A stretch of DNA of 64,000 nucleotides from Armatimonadetes bacterium UBA1398 (GCA_002305165.1 DBQI01000026.1:72934-136933), one strand, 5' to 3'; shown: positions 34,939-44,236, numbered from the stretch's first letter. Numbers and translations: made by a program. The notes: generated by a model from the letters alone, not told the origin.

Positions 34939-36261
34939 CTATACTTGACCAGTCCGCCGAAGCAGAATGTAACGGTTCACGGCCTCAACAGTGAGGCGAT
35001 CGGGGGCTACATCCATCACTGTCGCTCCCCGATTGCGAAGCTGAGCGAGCGCCACGTCTCGGTCGTAGATGACCTGCTCTGCCACGGCCCGACGGTACAC
35101 ATCCCGCACTTGGTCGATGGGCGCCGCCGAGGCCTCCTCGAGGGACTGGTCCCTGATGCTGATGAGGAGGGGAAGGTGTTGGCGGGTGATCGCTGACACG
35201 TGTCCGATGAGCTGGGCGCTTGCCTCTGAGTCGATGAGGTCGGTGAACATAATGATCATGCCGCGCTTGCGGTGCTTGGACTTGAGGTAGCCGAAGGCCC
35301 GCGGGAAGTCGGGCTCAACCAGTCGGACCTGGACATCATAGAGAGCGTCCATGAAGCGACTGATCTGCGCCTTGCCGTGCGCCGGGGGGATGAAGACGAG
35401 AGGCTCATCGGCGAAGACGAAGAGCCCAACCCTGTCCTTCCTCTCCGCCGCGACCGTCGCGATCATCAGGGCCGCGTTGATGGCCCGATCCAGCTTCGTG
35501 AGTCCGTTCGCCTCGGGGGCCATCATGCGGCCGGCATCGATGAGGATCAGGATGTCCTTGGACCGCTCTTCCTCGTAGTTGCGCGCGATCAGCCGCCGGC
35601 GCCGTGCGGTGGCCTTCCAGTCGACCCGCCGCGCATCGTCGCCCGGCACATACTCACGGAGGCTCTCGAACTCATCGGCCCGCTGAGCGATCCGCATCCG
35701 CTGAGGTCCCTCTCTCCGCAGCTTGATGCGGGATTCCAGGACGAAGCGGCCATAATCGACGTAGGACGGGTAGACTCTCGCGGTGCGCGCATCCACGGCT
35801 GGCTCAATCCGCCTCTGGGCGAGCATCAGGCCGAGGGGACCACGCCATCGTAGGCAGATCCAGCCTAGATCCACGGCCCCCCGACTGCGCGGATACACGG
35901 CGTACTCAACCGAGGCCTCCACGCCGGCCGCGACGACGGTGGAGACAACCTCCGGCTGCGGCTGGAGCCTCAGGGGCACCTCGTCGCGCACCTTGACCTC
36001 AACGGGACGGTCGGAGGCGTTCGAGACGACAACCCGCACTCGGTTGCGCGCACCCACGCCGAGCCGCGCCGGGAGTTCGCGGCGGGCCGTCAGGGCGGCG
36101 CCAGGGACCATCCAGAGCGTATCGAGCAACGCCGCTCCGAGGATCAGGCCGACCACGACCCAAGGAAGCCAGGCGGCGAATCCCACGGCCACCAATGGAC
36201 CGCATAGGAGCCCAGCGGCGGCGATGACGATGCCCAAGCGCGGCGTCGGGATATACCGCAA
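34939..36261 (-). CDS. DUF58 (vWA-like) membrane protein
   Basis: A 440-residue protein with two N-terminal membrane helices (about residues 8-50), a beta-rich region and a DUF58 domain with the signature PGDDARRVDWKATARRR, followed by a von Willebrand A-like fold (ILILIDAGRMM). It starts at TTG 36261 with AGGAGG seven bases upstream. It lies eleven bases downstream of the MoxR gene, and the pair is the classic MoxR-vWA unit thought to act as a chaperone system for envelope or metal-dependent proteins. The client is unknown. Confidence 0.92.
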   Translation of the reverse strand: MRYIPTPRLGIVIAAAGLLCGPLVAVGFAAWLPWVVVGLILGAALLDTLWMVPGAALTARRELPARLGVGARNRVRVVVSNASDRPVEVKVRDEVPLRLQPQPEVVSTVVAAGVEASVEYAVYPRSRGAVDLGWICLRWRGPLGLMLAQRRIEPAVDARTARVYPSYVDYGRFVLESRIKLRREGPQRMRIAQRADEFESLREYVPGDDARRVDWKATARRRRLIARNYEEERSKDILILIDAGRMMAPEANGLTKLDRAINAALMIATVAAERKDRVGLFVFADEPLVFIPPAHGKAQISRFMDALYDVQVRLVEPDFPRAFGYLKSKHRKRGMIIMFTDLIDSEASAQLIGHVSAITRQHLPLLISIRDQSLEEASAAPIDQVRDVYRRAVAEQVIYDRDVALAQLRNRGATVMDVAPDRLTVEAVNRYILLRRTGQV

Positions 36262-36272
36262 ATCGAAGCCTC

Positions 36273-37229
36273 CTACCGGGGCACCGGCACTGAGTTCACG
36301 ATCGAGTCGATCGCCGCGTCAGGCGAGAGGCCATCGACCTCCGCCTCCGGCTGCAGGATGAGGCGGTGACGGAGGATAGGCACGGCCGCCTCCTTCACGT
36401 CATCGGGCACCACGAACCCACGGCCTGACTCGGCGGCCGCGGCCTTGCTAGCAATCAGCAGAAGCGCTGCTGCCCTCGGGCTTGCCCCCAGCAGGACGAA
36501 GGGCGACTGTCGGCTCGCGCGTACGACGTCCAGCACGTACTCCATAACCGAGGGGTCCACGGTCACGGCGGTGATCTCCTGGCGGGCTGCGTCGAGCTCC
36601 TCGGGCGCGACAGCACACTGCACCCCCAGGGACTCCAGACTGTGTGGATCGACTCCTCGGTGGTGCATGTCGAGCACCCGCCACTCCTCCTCGCGGGATG
36701 GGTAATCAACAAGGCACTTGAAGAGGAAACGGTCTAATTGCGCCTCGGGCAGGGGGTAGGTTCCCTCGTGTTCGATCGGGTTCTGCGTGGCGAACACGGT
36801 GAAGGGGTGGGGCAGGGGGTACGCTTGGCCATCGACGGTGACACGGCGCTCCTCCATCCCCTCCAGCAGAGCGGACTGGGTCTTTGCCGGCGCCCGATTC
36901 ACCTCATCCGCGAGCAGGAACTGCGTGAAGATGGGACCTCGTCGGAACTCGAACTCGCCGCGCGCGGTGTTGAAGACGCTGACACCGATGATGTCAGCGG
37001 GCATCAAGTCAGGCGTGAGCTGGACCCTCCGGAACTCGCAGCCCACAGCATGGGCCAGTGCCTTGACGAGAAGCGTCTTGGCTGTGCCGGGCACTCCCTC
37101 GAGCAGCACGTGACCACCAGCCAGGACCGCCCGGATGCACTGCCTGACTACTTCCTCCTGACCCAGTACGGCCTTTCCGACTTCGGCCGCCAGCCCCTCG
37201 GCGATCTCCTGCACGGTCCTCACTGACAT
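36273..37229 (-). CDS. MoxR-family AAA ATPase
   Basis: A 318-residue AAA ATPase of the MoxR family. Walker A is GVPGTAKT near residue 41, Walker B is LLADEVNRAP, and FATQNPIEHEGTYPLPEAQLDRF contains the sensor and family signature. It acts with the downstream DUF58 protein and probably with the DUF4350 and DUF4129 proteins encoded upstream, with which it forms a compact operon. Length and motifs are complete. Confidence 0.95.
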   Translation of the reverse strand: MSVRTVQEIAEGLAAEVGKAVLGQEEVVRQCIRAVLAGGHVLLEGVPGTAKTLLVKALAHAVGCEFRRVQLTPDLMPADIIGVSVFNTARGEFEFRRGPIFTQFLLADEVNRAPAKTQSALLEGMEERRVTVDGQAYPLPHPFTVFATQNPIEHEGTYPLPEAQLDRFLFKCLVDYPSREEEWRVLDMHHRGVDPHSLESLGVQCAVAPEELDAARQEITAVTVDPSVMEYVLDVVRASRQSPFVLLGASPRAAALLLIASKAAAAESGRGFVVPDDVKEAAVPILRHRLILQPEAEVDGLSPDAAIDSIVNSVPVPR

Positions 37230-37243
37230 GGTAGCTCCTTCTG

Positions 37244-38482
37244 TTACCTCGGCCGCTCGCCGGGTGTTGGTTTCGATGGCTGACTGACCCGAGCCAGCCG
37301 AGCTGCGGCTCGAAGCAGCGTGATGTCGTCGTCACAGCCGCGGTCGAGGAGGTCTCTGGCCTCATCGAGGGCCTCCTCGATGTCCCGCGCCGTCATGCCC
37401 ACCCGACCAGCTGCAAGGCGCGCCAGCTGGGCGTGATCCGGATCGCCACTGGCTCGTACCGCACCGGAGAGCCGGCGGATGGCGCCTTGGTACAGTCCCC
37501 CGAGAGCGACCTCCCGGGCAGCGGCGTTGCGGTATAACTGGGCGACGGAGTCAACGTACTCGAGCTGCGAGCGCCTGGGGGGCACGTACGGCTCCTCCGG
37601 ACGACCGAAGCGGGACCCCACCGCCACCAGAACGAACAGCACACCGATGGCAATGGCGCCCAGCACACCCAGTGCGCGGGAGCGCTGGATGAGACCGACA
37701 GGCCCCATCGGCCCCACGGAGAAACCGTGATGGTACTCATCGAAGTACACGGCCCCCTCCGCCATCCCCGCGATGTTGCACGCTAGCACGATGTTGTCGG
37801 CCTCGGTGCATCCTGCATTCGAAACAATGTCGAGATCGGCGATGGCGAGGATCACTCCATCCCCGAACAGGCGGCCCGCGAGCACCGTCCCAGCCTCACC
37901 GCGGGCAAGAGGCACATAGGCCGGTGCGAGTTCCATGGTCCCGTTCAAGGGCGCGAACAGGAGACGCACGTTCTGGAGGACTCCTTCTTGTGTCAGCGGG
38001 AAGGCGTAGGAGCCCTTCTCCGGGGTGATAGCGGTGGTCACCGCGGCGGCCGTGAGGTCCATGGCCGGCCGGGCCTCCAGCAATTCAGGGAAGGGGGACG
38101 CCTCCGGCGCTTGCAGCCACGTGGAGTAGGCCGAAGCGAAGGGGAGGAAGCCGCTGTACCCGACGACGAGTTGCCCGCCGGAGTGAACCCATGACTGCAG
38201 TGCGTCCATCTCGTTGTGGGCGATTGGCTGGGTCGGATTCATCAGCCACAGTTGAGCGCAGTCCGCAGGCAGCTCCGTGAGCGGAGCCTCATGGCGGCGG
38301 ACATCCATCCCGAGCCTGCGGAGAGTATTGAACACGGCTCGGGTGCCCTGCCGCCCACCGCGGTAGCTCGAGAAGTCCGGATTGCCTTCCGCCGCTCCCC
38401 TGGACTGCACCATCGCCACCACTCCATTGGCGACGACGAGCACCGCCGCGAGCCCGAGCACCCACTTCCATGTTCGAGACAC
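37244..38482 (-). CDS. DUF4350 domain membrane protein
   Basis: A 412-residue protein starting at GTG. It has an N-terminal membrane helix (WVLGLAAVLVVANGVVA), an extracytoplasmic glutaminase-amidotransferase-like domain of the DUF4350 type (YRGGRQGTRAVFNTLRRLG, then the conserved VYFDEYHHG) and a second membrane helix near residue 270 (LGAIAIGVLFVLVAVGSRFG), followed by a cytoplasmic tail. The family is regularly found between MoxR and DUF4129 genes, as here. Its biochemical role is not known. Confidence 0.87.
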   Translation of the reverse strand: MSRTWKWVLGLAAVLVVANGVVAMVQSRGAAEGNPDFSSYRGGRQGTRAVFNTLRRLGMDVRRHEAPLTELPADCAQLWLMNPTQPIAHNEMDALQSWVHSGGQLVVGYSGFLPFASAYSTWLQAPEASPFPELLEARPAMDLTAAAVTTAITPEKGSYAFPLTQEGVLQNVRLLFAPLNGTMELAPAYVPLARGEAGTVLAGRLFGDGVILAIADLDIVSNAGCTEADNIVLACNIAGMAEGAVYFDEYHHGFSVGPMGPVGLIQRSRALGVLGAIAIGVLFVLVAVGSRFGRPEEPYVPPRRSQLEYVDSVAQLYRNAAAREVALGGLYQGAIRRLSGAVRASGDPDHAQLARLAAGRVGMTARDIEEALDEARDLLDRGCDDDITLLRAAARLARVSQPSKPTPGERPR

Positions 38483-39232
38483 CTAGGCTCGCCCCCGCTC
38501 TGCTTCCACCAGAGGGGCAGCTCGGAGCACCAAGTCCTGGAAGGTATCAGCCGTTGCCGGCTGACCTCCGTACCAGCAGCGCTCAAAGATGCGGATGGCG
38601 CCGGAGAGGATCCTGCGCCCCTCGGATCCAGCGGGCAGTAGCCGCTCGTACTCTCGGTTCGTCCGTCCCAGTTCCACCTTGTAGTGGCCCTGCTCGGCTA
38701 GCACCAACAGCAGTGCCCAGAAGGCGTACCGCAGCGCTAGCCTGAGGTCGCCCTGCTGGTCCGCGCGTCTGGCTGCTCGGAGCGCGCGCAACGCGCTGAG
38801 GGTCAATAGCTCGTGATCGCCGGATCCCGCCACCGACGTTCGCCTTACAACGCCCTCCAGGGCGGCATGGCGGCTGGCTCGCACCCGACGCAGAAGCCAG
38901 TAGACGATGGCACCCGTCAGCAGAAGGGCGCCCAGGACCAGAACCACCTGGACGACGCTCTCGATGACACCCATCCTCACGCCGAGGGCGCGCAGCCCAC
39001 CAGCAACCCGGTCACCCAGCCACTGGATGACCGGCGCAACGCTCCTCAGGAGGCGCATAGCCAAGGCTCGCAGCAGCTCGCCCCGAGCGCGCTCGTCCCG
39101 CTGGAGCGTGTAGGTCCCTTCATCGAGTTCCGCGCGGAGGGCTGTGCGGGCGTCCTCCGGGGAGGTGGGCGCCGCCATGGCGACCTGGAGCCCTGAGGCA
39201 AGAACCGACAGAACGAGGAGTCGGGCTAGCAA
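38483..39232 (-). CDS. DUF4129 domain membrane protein
   Basis: A 249-residue protein with a signal peptide (LARLLVLSVLASGLQVAMA), a helical extracytoplasmic segment, one membrane helix (VVQVVLVLGALLLTGAIVYWLL) and a cytoplasmic DUF4129 domain ending near the C-terminus (YKVELGRTNREYERLL). I chose the TTG at 39232, which gives the signal peptide; longer versions of the frame run through the previous gene in an unlikely reading frame. GAGGGGG is twelve bases upstream, a little far. It overlaps no neighbour and lies one base before the DUF4350 start. Confidence 0.8.
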   Translation of the reverse strand: MLARLLVLSVLASGLQVAMAAPTSPEDARTALRAELDEGTYTLQRDERARGELLRALAMRLLRSVAPVIQWLGDRVAGGLRALGVRMGVIESVVQVVLVLGALLLTGAIVYWLLRRVRASRHAALEGVVRRTSVAGSGDHELLTLSALRALRAARRADQQGDLRLALRYAFWALLLVLAEQGHYKVELGRTNREYERLLPAGSEGRRILSGAIRIFERCWYGGQPATADTFQDLVLRAAPLVEAERGRA

Positions 39233-39239
39233 GGAGTCG

Positions 39240-40610
39240 TCATGCCCCCTCAGCGCTGGGCACCCGCACTTGCAGGTCGAAGGCCTCCTGCCGGGCCCGC
39301 GCATCGAAGTACATGAGGGTGCGGAACACCATAAGCAGTGGCACGTAGACGATGGCAGCGAGAGGCCGCAGGCTGGTTGCCAACACGCTGGCCAGCGCCG
39401 AGCCTTCGGGCAGTATGAGGCCGAAGATGGCGCGGCAGAGCACATCGACGGCTGGTTCGAGGCCCGCCTGGACGCCCACGACCACGGCGTAGGACACGAG
39501 GTACCACCAGACAATGCGACCGTAGTCCCGTCCGATGAGTCGGAACACCCGTGGGAGGGCGTCTACAGCCCCGCGCTCTTCGAACATGACGACCGGCACT
39601 AGGTAGACGAGGAGGGGCATGATGAAAGCAAGGCCGATCCACAAGCATGAGGAGCCAGCCATGTAGGCCGCGCCGTAAACCATGCCAACGGCCACCAACT
39701 GCCAGTAGTTGCGCCGGGTGGCTCTCCACGCCTCACGCGGATCAGGCTTCCGTCCCAGGTGGGTCTGCATCGTCAGTACCGCGGCGACTCCCCATAGCCA
39801 TGGGTACGTGAGCCAGAGCACTCCATAGAACAGCATGTTGCCGATCATCACGAGCCCGTAGGTGCCGACATCCAGGGTGTTCTCGCCAACGAGCAACGGG
39901 CCTAGCTGGCTCAGCTCCCCCGATGTCACACCCTCCCAGAGCGTCCCCAAGGCACCTGTGTCCCCTGTGATGAGGGCGATGAGGTTGGGGTTCATCCGGT
40001 ACTGCGCCCACATCATCAGCGCCAAGGCGAGAGCCATCGGCACGTGGACCACGGTAGCCGCCAACAGGAGGTCGCCGAAGTTGCGCTTCAGGATAGCGAA
40101 GGCCCGATCGAGGCACTTCGGGAGAGTCATGGGGCCCAGGTCCACGCCACCGGACCCTGGCATCTCGATGGGGCCCACTGTAGGCGCGGGCACCGGGACT
40201 GTTACCGGGGAAGCCTCCTGGCATGTAGGCGGCGGAGGGGCGGGGACAGCCGACGTAGCCGCCACTTCTGCCGCTCTGAGTGAGCTTCCGCACAGCCGGC
40301 ACTGCGCCGCAGTGGCAAGGTTCGGCGCTCCGCAGGCAGGGCAGCTGGTGAGTGACGCTCCCGGCGCCGACTCCGTGGTAACCTCATCCGCGAGCGGCCG
40401 CCCGCAGCTCCTGCACACGCTGAATGTCAGGGCGTTGATGGCGCCACAATGGCGGCATCGTTGCGCGCCGTCCATGACGGGGGCCTCAGTGACGTCCACG
40501 GTGCCCTGCCGCGGCTTTGTGAGATCAGCCCCACAGTAGACACAGGACGTCCTCGGCTCACGGCCAGGCGCCGCTTCAGGCAACTCGTGTCCGCATGCTG
40601 GGCACTTCAG
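39240..40610 (-). CDS. Zinc-ribbon membrane protein with probable CTG start
   Basis: The N-terminal 110 residues hold six CxxC knuckles (CPAC, CVYC, CRHC, CRSC, CPAC, CRLC), enough for three zinc ribbons. A proline-rich linker and about six membrane helices follow (LLLAATVVHVPMALALALMMW onward), with a YIP1-like look. The first knuckle lies before the first ordinary start codon (TTG at 40583). The frame is closed by a TGA just upstream, and the only start with a good ribosome site is CTG at 40610, eight bases after GAGGAG (40619-40624). This gives 456 residues beginning MKCPACGHEL. The function is unknown; it leads the DUF4129/DUF4350/MoxR/DUF58 run. Confidence 0.75.
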   Translation of the reverse strand: MKCPACGHELPEAAPGREPRTSCVYCGADLTKPRQGTVDVTEAPVMDGAQRCRHCGAINALTFSVCRSCGRPLADEVTTESAPGASLTSCPACGAPNLATAAQCRLCGSSLRAAEVAATSAVPAPPPPTCQEASPVTVPVPAPTVGPIEMPGSGGVDLGPMTLPKCLDRAFAILKRNFGDLLLAATVVHVPMALALALMMWAQYRMNPNLIALITGDTGALGTLWEGVTSGELSQLGPLLVGENTLDVGTYGLVMIGNMLFYGVLWLTYPWLWGVAAVLTMQTHLGRKPDPREAWRATRRNYWQLVAVGMVYGAAYMAGSSCLWIGLAFIMPLLVYLVPVVMFEERGAVDALPRVFRLIGRDYGRIVWWYLVSYAVVVGVQAGLEPAVDVLCRAIFGLILPEGSALASVLATSLRPLAAIVYVPLLMVFRTLMYFDARARQEAFDLQVRVPSAEGA

Positions 40611-40682
40611 AGCCGTGACTCCTCACTCCGCATAGTCCTCATCCTGCATCGACGTCCATCGCGCCCGAAGGACACGCGCCCG

Positions 40683-41555
40683 TCATCTCGCGAGCACTCG
40701 CTCCGGCACTCGACCTTCCCAGGATTCGGGCGCGGAGATCCCCATCAGCGCCAGCACCGTTGGCGCCGTGTCGATGACGCTCACCTGGGTCGGGATGACG
40801 TAGTTCTGATGCACTCCCACGCCGGCCACGATCCAGGGGACCCGCATGATGGTCTCGACGTACACATCGTGTCGATTGGCCTCGCCGCCATGGTCCGAGG
40901 TAATGACCATAGCGGAACGATTGGAGAGCCCGAGCCGGCTGATGGTAGTGAGCAGGCGACCGATCTGCCGATCCACCTCGAGGACAGCGTTCATGTACTG
41001 CATGGAGCCCCAGCCGTACTGGGCCCCAGCGCGCTCCAGGTCCGGAAGATGGATGAAGTACAGCGACGCGCGCAGCTCAGGGTCGCGGAGATGCTCCAGG
41101 GCGGCACTCATCACAACCTCATCGGTCTGCCCGAAGCTGAGGAATGTGCCGAAGACGCCTGCGGGGGCCAGGTGCTCAAGCTTCCGGGGCCCTACGAAGC
41201 CAGCGCAGCTTCGTCCCGCGCGTCGCGCCTCGGTGAAGATACTCGAGACGCGCATGGCGCCGAGATCGGGCCGCCATTCATCCCAGTCCACGCTGTGTCG
41301 CGACGGCGGGAGTCCGGAGACGATGGAGGCCGTCGCGGGCAGAGTCAAACTCGGCCGAACCGTGAGGGCGCGATCGGTGGACACCCCCGCCTGGACCAGA
41401 CTGCGAATGTTCGGCAGGTCGAGCCTCTGTAGGTAGCGAGGCGCGCAGCCGTCGACGATCACCAGGAAGACGTGGTCGGCAGGCGTCTGCGCGGCCGCCG
41501 GGCCACAGAGACATAGCAGCGTGGCCAGCACCCCGACGTAGGTACGCGCGTGCAT
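40683..41555 (-). CDS. Secreted type I phosphodiesterase/alkaline phosphatase-like protein
   Basis: A 290-residue exported protein with a signal peptide (residues 1-22). It has the nucleotide pyrophosphatase/phosphodiesterase fold: VFLVIVDGCAPRYL with the first metal Asp, PSLTLPATASIVSG with the nucleophilic Thr/Ser position, FIHLPDLERAG and ITSDHGG for the second metal site. At 290 residues it is short for the family, but all metal motifs are visible. The substrate is unknown. GAGAGGGG precedes the ATG. The 162-base divergent region upstream (41556-41717) has only a weak candidate promoter. Confidence 0.85.
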   Translation of the reverse strand: MHARTYVGVLATLLCLCGPAAAQTPADHVFLVIVDGCAPRYLQRLDLPNIRSLVQAGVSTDRALTVRPSLTLPATASIVSGLPPSRHSVDWDEWRPDLGAMRVSSIFTEARRAGRSCAGFVGPRKLEHLAPAGVFGTFLSFGQTDEVVMSAALEHLRDPELRASLYFIHLPDLERAGAQYGWGSMQYMNAVLEVDRQIGRLLTTISRLGLSNRSAMVITSDHGGEANRHDVYVETIMRVPWIVAGVGVHQNYVIPTQVSVIDTAPTVLALMGISAPESWEGRVPERVLAR

Positions 41556-41717
41556 CTATACACCCCTCTCGGGGGACACAAGGGAACCGCATCAGCAGAT
41601 TCATGCCCGAGTGGCGCAGGTCCTTGGCCCCGCGACTTGAATCTAGCACATCACTAGTGTATCGGAGCCGTGTGACGGTTCATCATTGCCAGCGACACCT
41701 GGAGAGGAAGCGCGATC

Positions 41718-42779
41718 TTGGCCAAGGCGAAGCTGAAGGTCGGCATCATCGGCACGGGGGGGATCTCGTGGGCCCATATTGCCGGGTACAAGAAGCAGTC
41801 CGAGCTCTGCGAGATCGTCAGCATCTGCGATATCAGGCCCGAGGCCCTGAACGAGAAGGGCGATCATCTAGGGATCGACCCTTCACTACGGTTCGGGGAC
41901 TACGAGTCAATGCTGTCCAAGGGTCCCAAGCTGGACCTCGTGTCGGTGTGCACGCCGAACAACTGCCACTGTGAGCACACAGTAGGGGCTCTTGAGTCAG
42001 GGGCGCATGTGCTGTGTGAGAAACCGATCGCCGGGAACGCCAAAGACGGCGAGACCATGGTGAAGACCGCGAAGAAGACGGGTAAGCGGCTCATGGTGGG
42101 GCTGCAGAACCGCTGGAACGCGGACTCCCAAGCGATGAAGGCCTTCGTAGACAAGGGGGCCCTCGGCACCATCTACCACGCCAAGGCCAAGGCTACGCGC
42201 CGGAGGGGGGTCCCCACCTGGGGTCGGTTCTACGAGAAGGCCTATAGCACCGGCGGGCCGCTCATCGACATCGGCGTGCACATCCTGGACCTCACGATGT
42301 ACGTCATGGCCGCCCCGAATCCGGTGTCCGTCGTGGGCTTTTGTTACGATCACATCGGCACCAAGAAGGCGGCGCGGTTTGGTCCCTGGGGCCCGTGGGA
42401 CCACAGGAAGTTCGATGTGGAGGACTACGCTGTGGCGCTCGTGCGTTTCGAGGGCGGGCTAAGCCTTCTGCTCGAGGCTTCCTGGGCCGAGAACCAGGCG
42501 GACGAGCAGTTCAACTTCCAGCTCTTCGGTGACAAGGGCGGAGTCCAACTCTCCCCACCGAGGTTCTACAGCGAGTTCCAGGGCTACCTGACTACCACTG
42601 AGCCCATGCTGCCCGCCTCCGAGAACGGCCATGAGGAGGAGATCCGGCGGTACATAGAGGCAATCCTCAAGGGGGACAGTGCACCGACGCCGACCCCCGG
42701 CGAAGATGCTCTCAAGGTGCAGCAGATACTGGACGCGATCTACGAGTCGAGTGCCAAGGGTTGTGAGGTCAAGCTCTGA
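41718..42779 (+). CDS. Gfo/Idh/MocA family oxidoreductase (cytoplasmic)
   Basis: A 353-residue NAD(P)-dependent dehydrogenase. The Rossmann motif is VGIIGTGGISWAH and the family EKP motif is in LCEKPIAGN. A C-terminal alpha/beta substrate domain follows (GGPLIDIGVHILDL). Unlike its relatives at 45-48 kb it has no export signal. It begins at TTG with GGAGAGGAAG upstream. Substrates in the family are usually cyclitols or sugars; this one is not identified. Confidence 0.9.
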   Translation: MAKAKLKVGIIGTGGISWAHIAGYKKQSELCEIVSICDIRPEALNEKGDHLGIDPSLRFGDYESMLSKGPKLDLVSVCTPNNCHCEHTVGALESGAHVLCEKPIAGNAKDGETMVKTAKKTGKRLMVGLQNRWNADSQAMKAFVDKGALGTIYHAKAKATRRRGVPTWGRFYEKAYSTGGPLIDIGVHILDLTMYVMAAPNPVSVVGFCYDHIGTKKAARFGPWGPWDHRKFDVEDYAVALVRFEGGLSLLLEASWAENQADEQFNFQLFGDKGGVQLSPPRFYSEFQGYLTTTEPMLPASENGHEEEIRRYIEAILKGDSAPTPTPGEDALKVQQILDAIYESSAKGCEVKL

Positions 42780-42892
42780 CTAGTGTCGATGTGACTGCCT
42801 GACGACGTGACCATTGCCTGCATTTCCCGCGCCTCGTGGAGTGGTTGTCTGGAAGGCCTCGGACGTGAACGGTACGGGGAGGAGGCACGGCG

Positions 42893-43174
42893 ATGAGTAC
42901 GGGAACGACGGACCCGGCCAAGAATCGGCCGGGAGGCACAGCTACCAAGGCTCCGGAGGTCAAGAAGGACGATCTACCGAGCCCCTATATGCCGATCGAC
43001 CAGAGCATCTTCGAGCACCAGACAGGCGAGACCGAGGACCGTCTGGAGAAGCGCCGCAAGGAGAAAGAGGAGCTTCAGCGCCAGCAGCACATCATCACTC
43101 TCGTGGCTGGGATCGTGGTGGCGCTGGTGGTGGTGGCCGGTATCGTAGCCATCATCGTCAGCTCCACGCGGTGA
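42893..43174 (+). CDS. Small tail-anchored membrane protein
   Basis: A 93-residue protein with a polar, charged N-terminal two thirds (EDRLEKRRKEKEELQRQQ, probably helical) and one C-terminal membrane helix (IITLVAGIVVALVVVAGIVAI) ending five residues before the stop. GGAGGAGG lies seven bases before the ATG, so translation is likely strong. I do not recognise a family. A strong hairpin follows at 43199. Confidence 0.75.
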   Translation: MSTGTTDPAKNRPGGTATKAPEVKKDDLPSPYMPIDQSIFEHQTGETEDRLEKRRKEKEELQRQQHIITLVAGIVVALVVVAGIVAIIVSSTR

Positions 43175-43198
43175 TCGGGACAGGACGCGACGCGAGCG

Positions 43199-43224
43199 GG
43201 GGCCCGGCATAGATGCTGGGCCCC
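43199..43224. terminator. Hairpin between convergent genes
   Basis: GGGGCCCGGC pairs with GCTGGGCCCC (one G-U) around a short loop. It lies between the ends of the small membrane protein gene and the aldo/keto reductase gene. There is no T-run, so termination is inferred from position and stem strength. Confidence 0.5.
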
Positions 43225-43249
43225 TGAGCTGCGTGGTATGGCCCGATGG

Positions 43250-44236
43250 TCAGAGGCTCAGGGCAGCCTCGATGGCCTGGAGCTCGTCGTCGGCGAAGCT
43301 GAGACAGTCGAGGGCGGCCACGTTCTCCTCGATCTGGGTCACTCGGCTGGCGCCCACAAGAACGCTCGTCACGCGCACATCGCGAAGGCACCACGCCAGA
43401 GCCATCTGCGCGAGGGACTGTCCTCGGGCCTTGGCTATCTCATTGAGCGCCCGGACCTTGACCATCACGCCCTCGGTAATCTGGTCGCTGCGCAGGAAGC
43501 CGGTAGGCTTCGCCGCGCGCGAGTCCTCGGGGATCCCGTCCAGGTACTTGTCGCTCAGCATGCCCTGTGCTAGGGGCGAGAAGACGATCACGCCGATATC
43601 CAGGCGGCCCGTGTGTGGGAGCAAGTCACCCTCAATCCAGCGGCTCAGCATCGAGTAGTTGGGCTGATGGATCGTGATGTGTCCATGCTGGCGCTCGATG
43701 ATGCGCTCGGCCTCCACCGTGGCTGCACCGCGGTAGTTGCTGATCCCTGCGTACAGGCACTTACCTTGCTGCACGAGCAGTTGGAGAGTGCCAATGGTCT
43801 CCTCTAGGGGCGTCGCGGGGTCGGGGCGATGGTGGTAGAAGATGTCGACGTAGTCCAGCCCGAGCCGTTGGAGAGACTGATCCAGGCTCGAAACCAGGTA
43901 CTTCTTCGACCCGTGATCGCCATAGGGTCCGGGCCACATGTAGAAGCCTGCCTTGGTGGAGATGATGAGCTCATCCCGGTGGGAAGCGAAGTCCTCACGC
44001 AGGAATCTGCCCACATTCCGCTCCGCGGAGCCTCCCGGCGGGCCATAGTTGTTAGCTAGATCGAAGTGCGTGATGCCGAGATCGAACGCGCGGTGGAGCA
44101 TGCGGCGCGCCTCATCCAGATCGTCGCCGTCACCGAAGTTGTGCCAACACCCAAGAGAAACCGCCGGCAGCATCAGGCCCGAACGGCCGCACCGGCGGTA
44201 GGTCATGCGCTCGTATCTATCCTCCGCGAATGCCAT
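43250..44236 (-). CDS. Aldo/keto reductase, YghZ-like
   Basis: A 328-residue NADPH-dependent reductase very like Escherichia coli YghZ (L-glyceraldehyde 3-phosphate reductase) in sequence and N-terminus (YRRCGRSGLMLPAVSLG, THFDLANNYGPPGGSAE, DELIISTKAGFYMWPGPYG). The catalytic tetrad is Asp59, Tyr64, Lys95 and His136. The C-terminal cofactor segment VLVGASRVTQIEEN is intact. Its start codon lies in the stem of a perfect 13-bp hairpin and its Shine-Dalgarno sequence AAGGAGGG is in the loop (44233-44272), so translation may be regulated. It follows the TIM-barrel epimerase gene on the same strand. Confidence 0.94.
   Translation of the reverse strand: MAFAEDRYERMTYRRCGRSGLMLPAVSLGCWHNFGDGDDLDEARRMLHRAFDLGITHFDLANNYGPPGGSAERNVGRFLREDFASHRDELIISTKAGFYMWPGPYGDHGSKKYLVSSLDQSLQRLGLDYVDIFYHHRPDPATPLEETIGTLQLLVQQGKCLYAGISNYRGAATVEAERIIERQHGHITIHQPNYSMLSRWIEGDLLPHTGRLDIGVIVFSPLAQGMLSDKYLDGIPEDSRAAKPTGFLRSDQITEGVMVKVRALNEIAKARGQSLAQMALAWCLRDVRVTSVLVGASRVTQIEENVAALDCLSFADDELQAIEAALSL

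Noticed and set aside
41637..41665. TTGAAT-N17-TATCGG as promoter for the dehydrogenase at 41718
   Set aside because: The -10 match is only three of six; left out as too weak.
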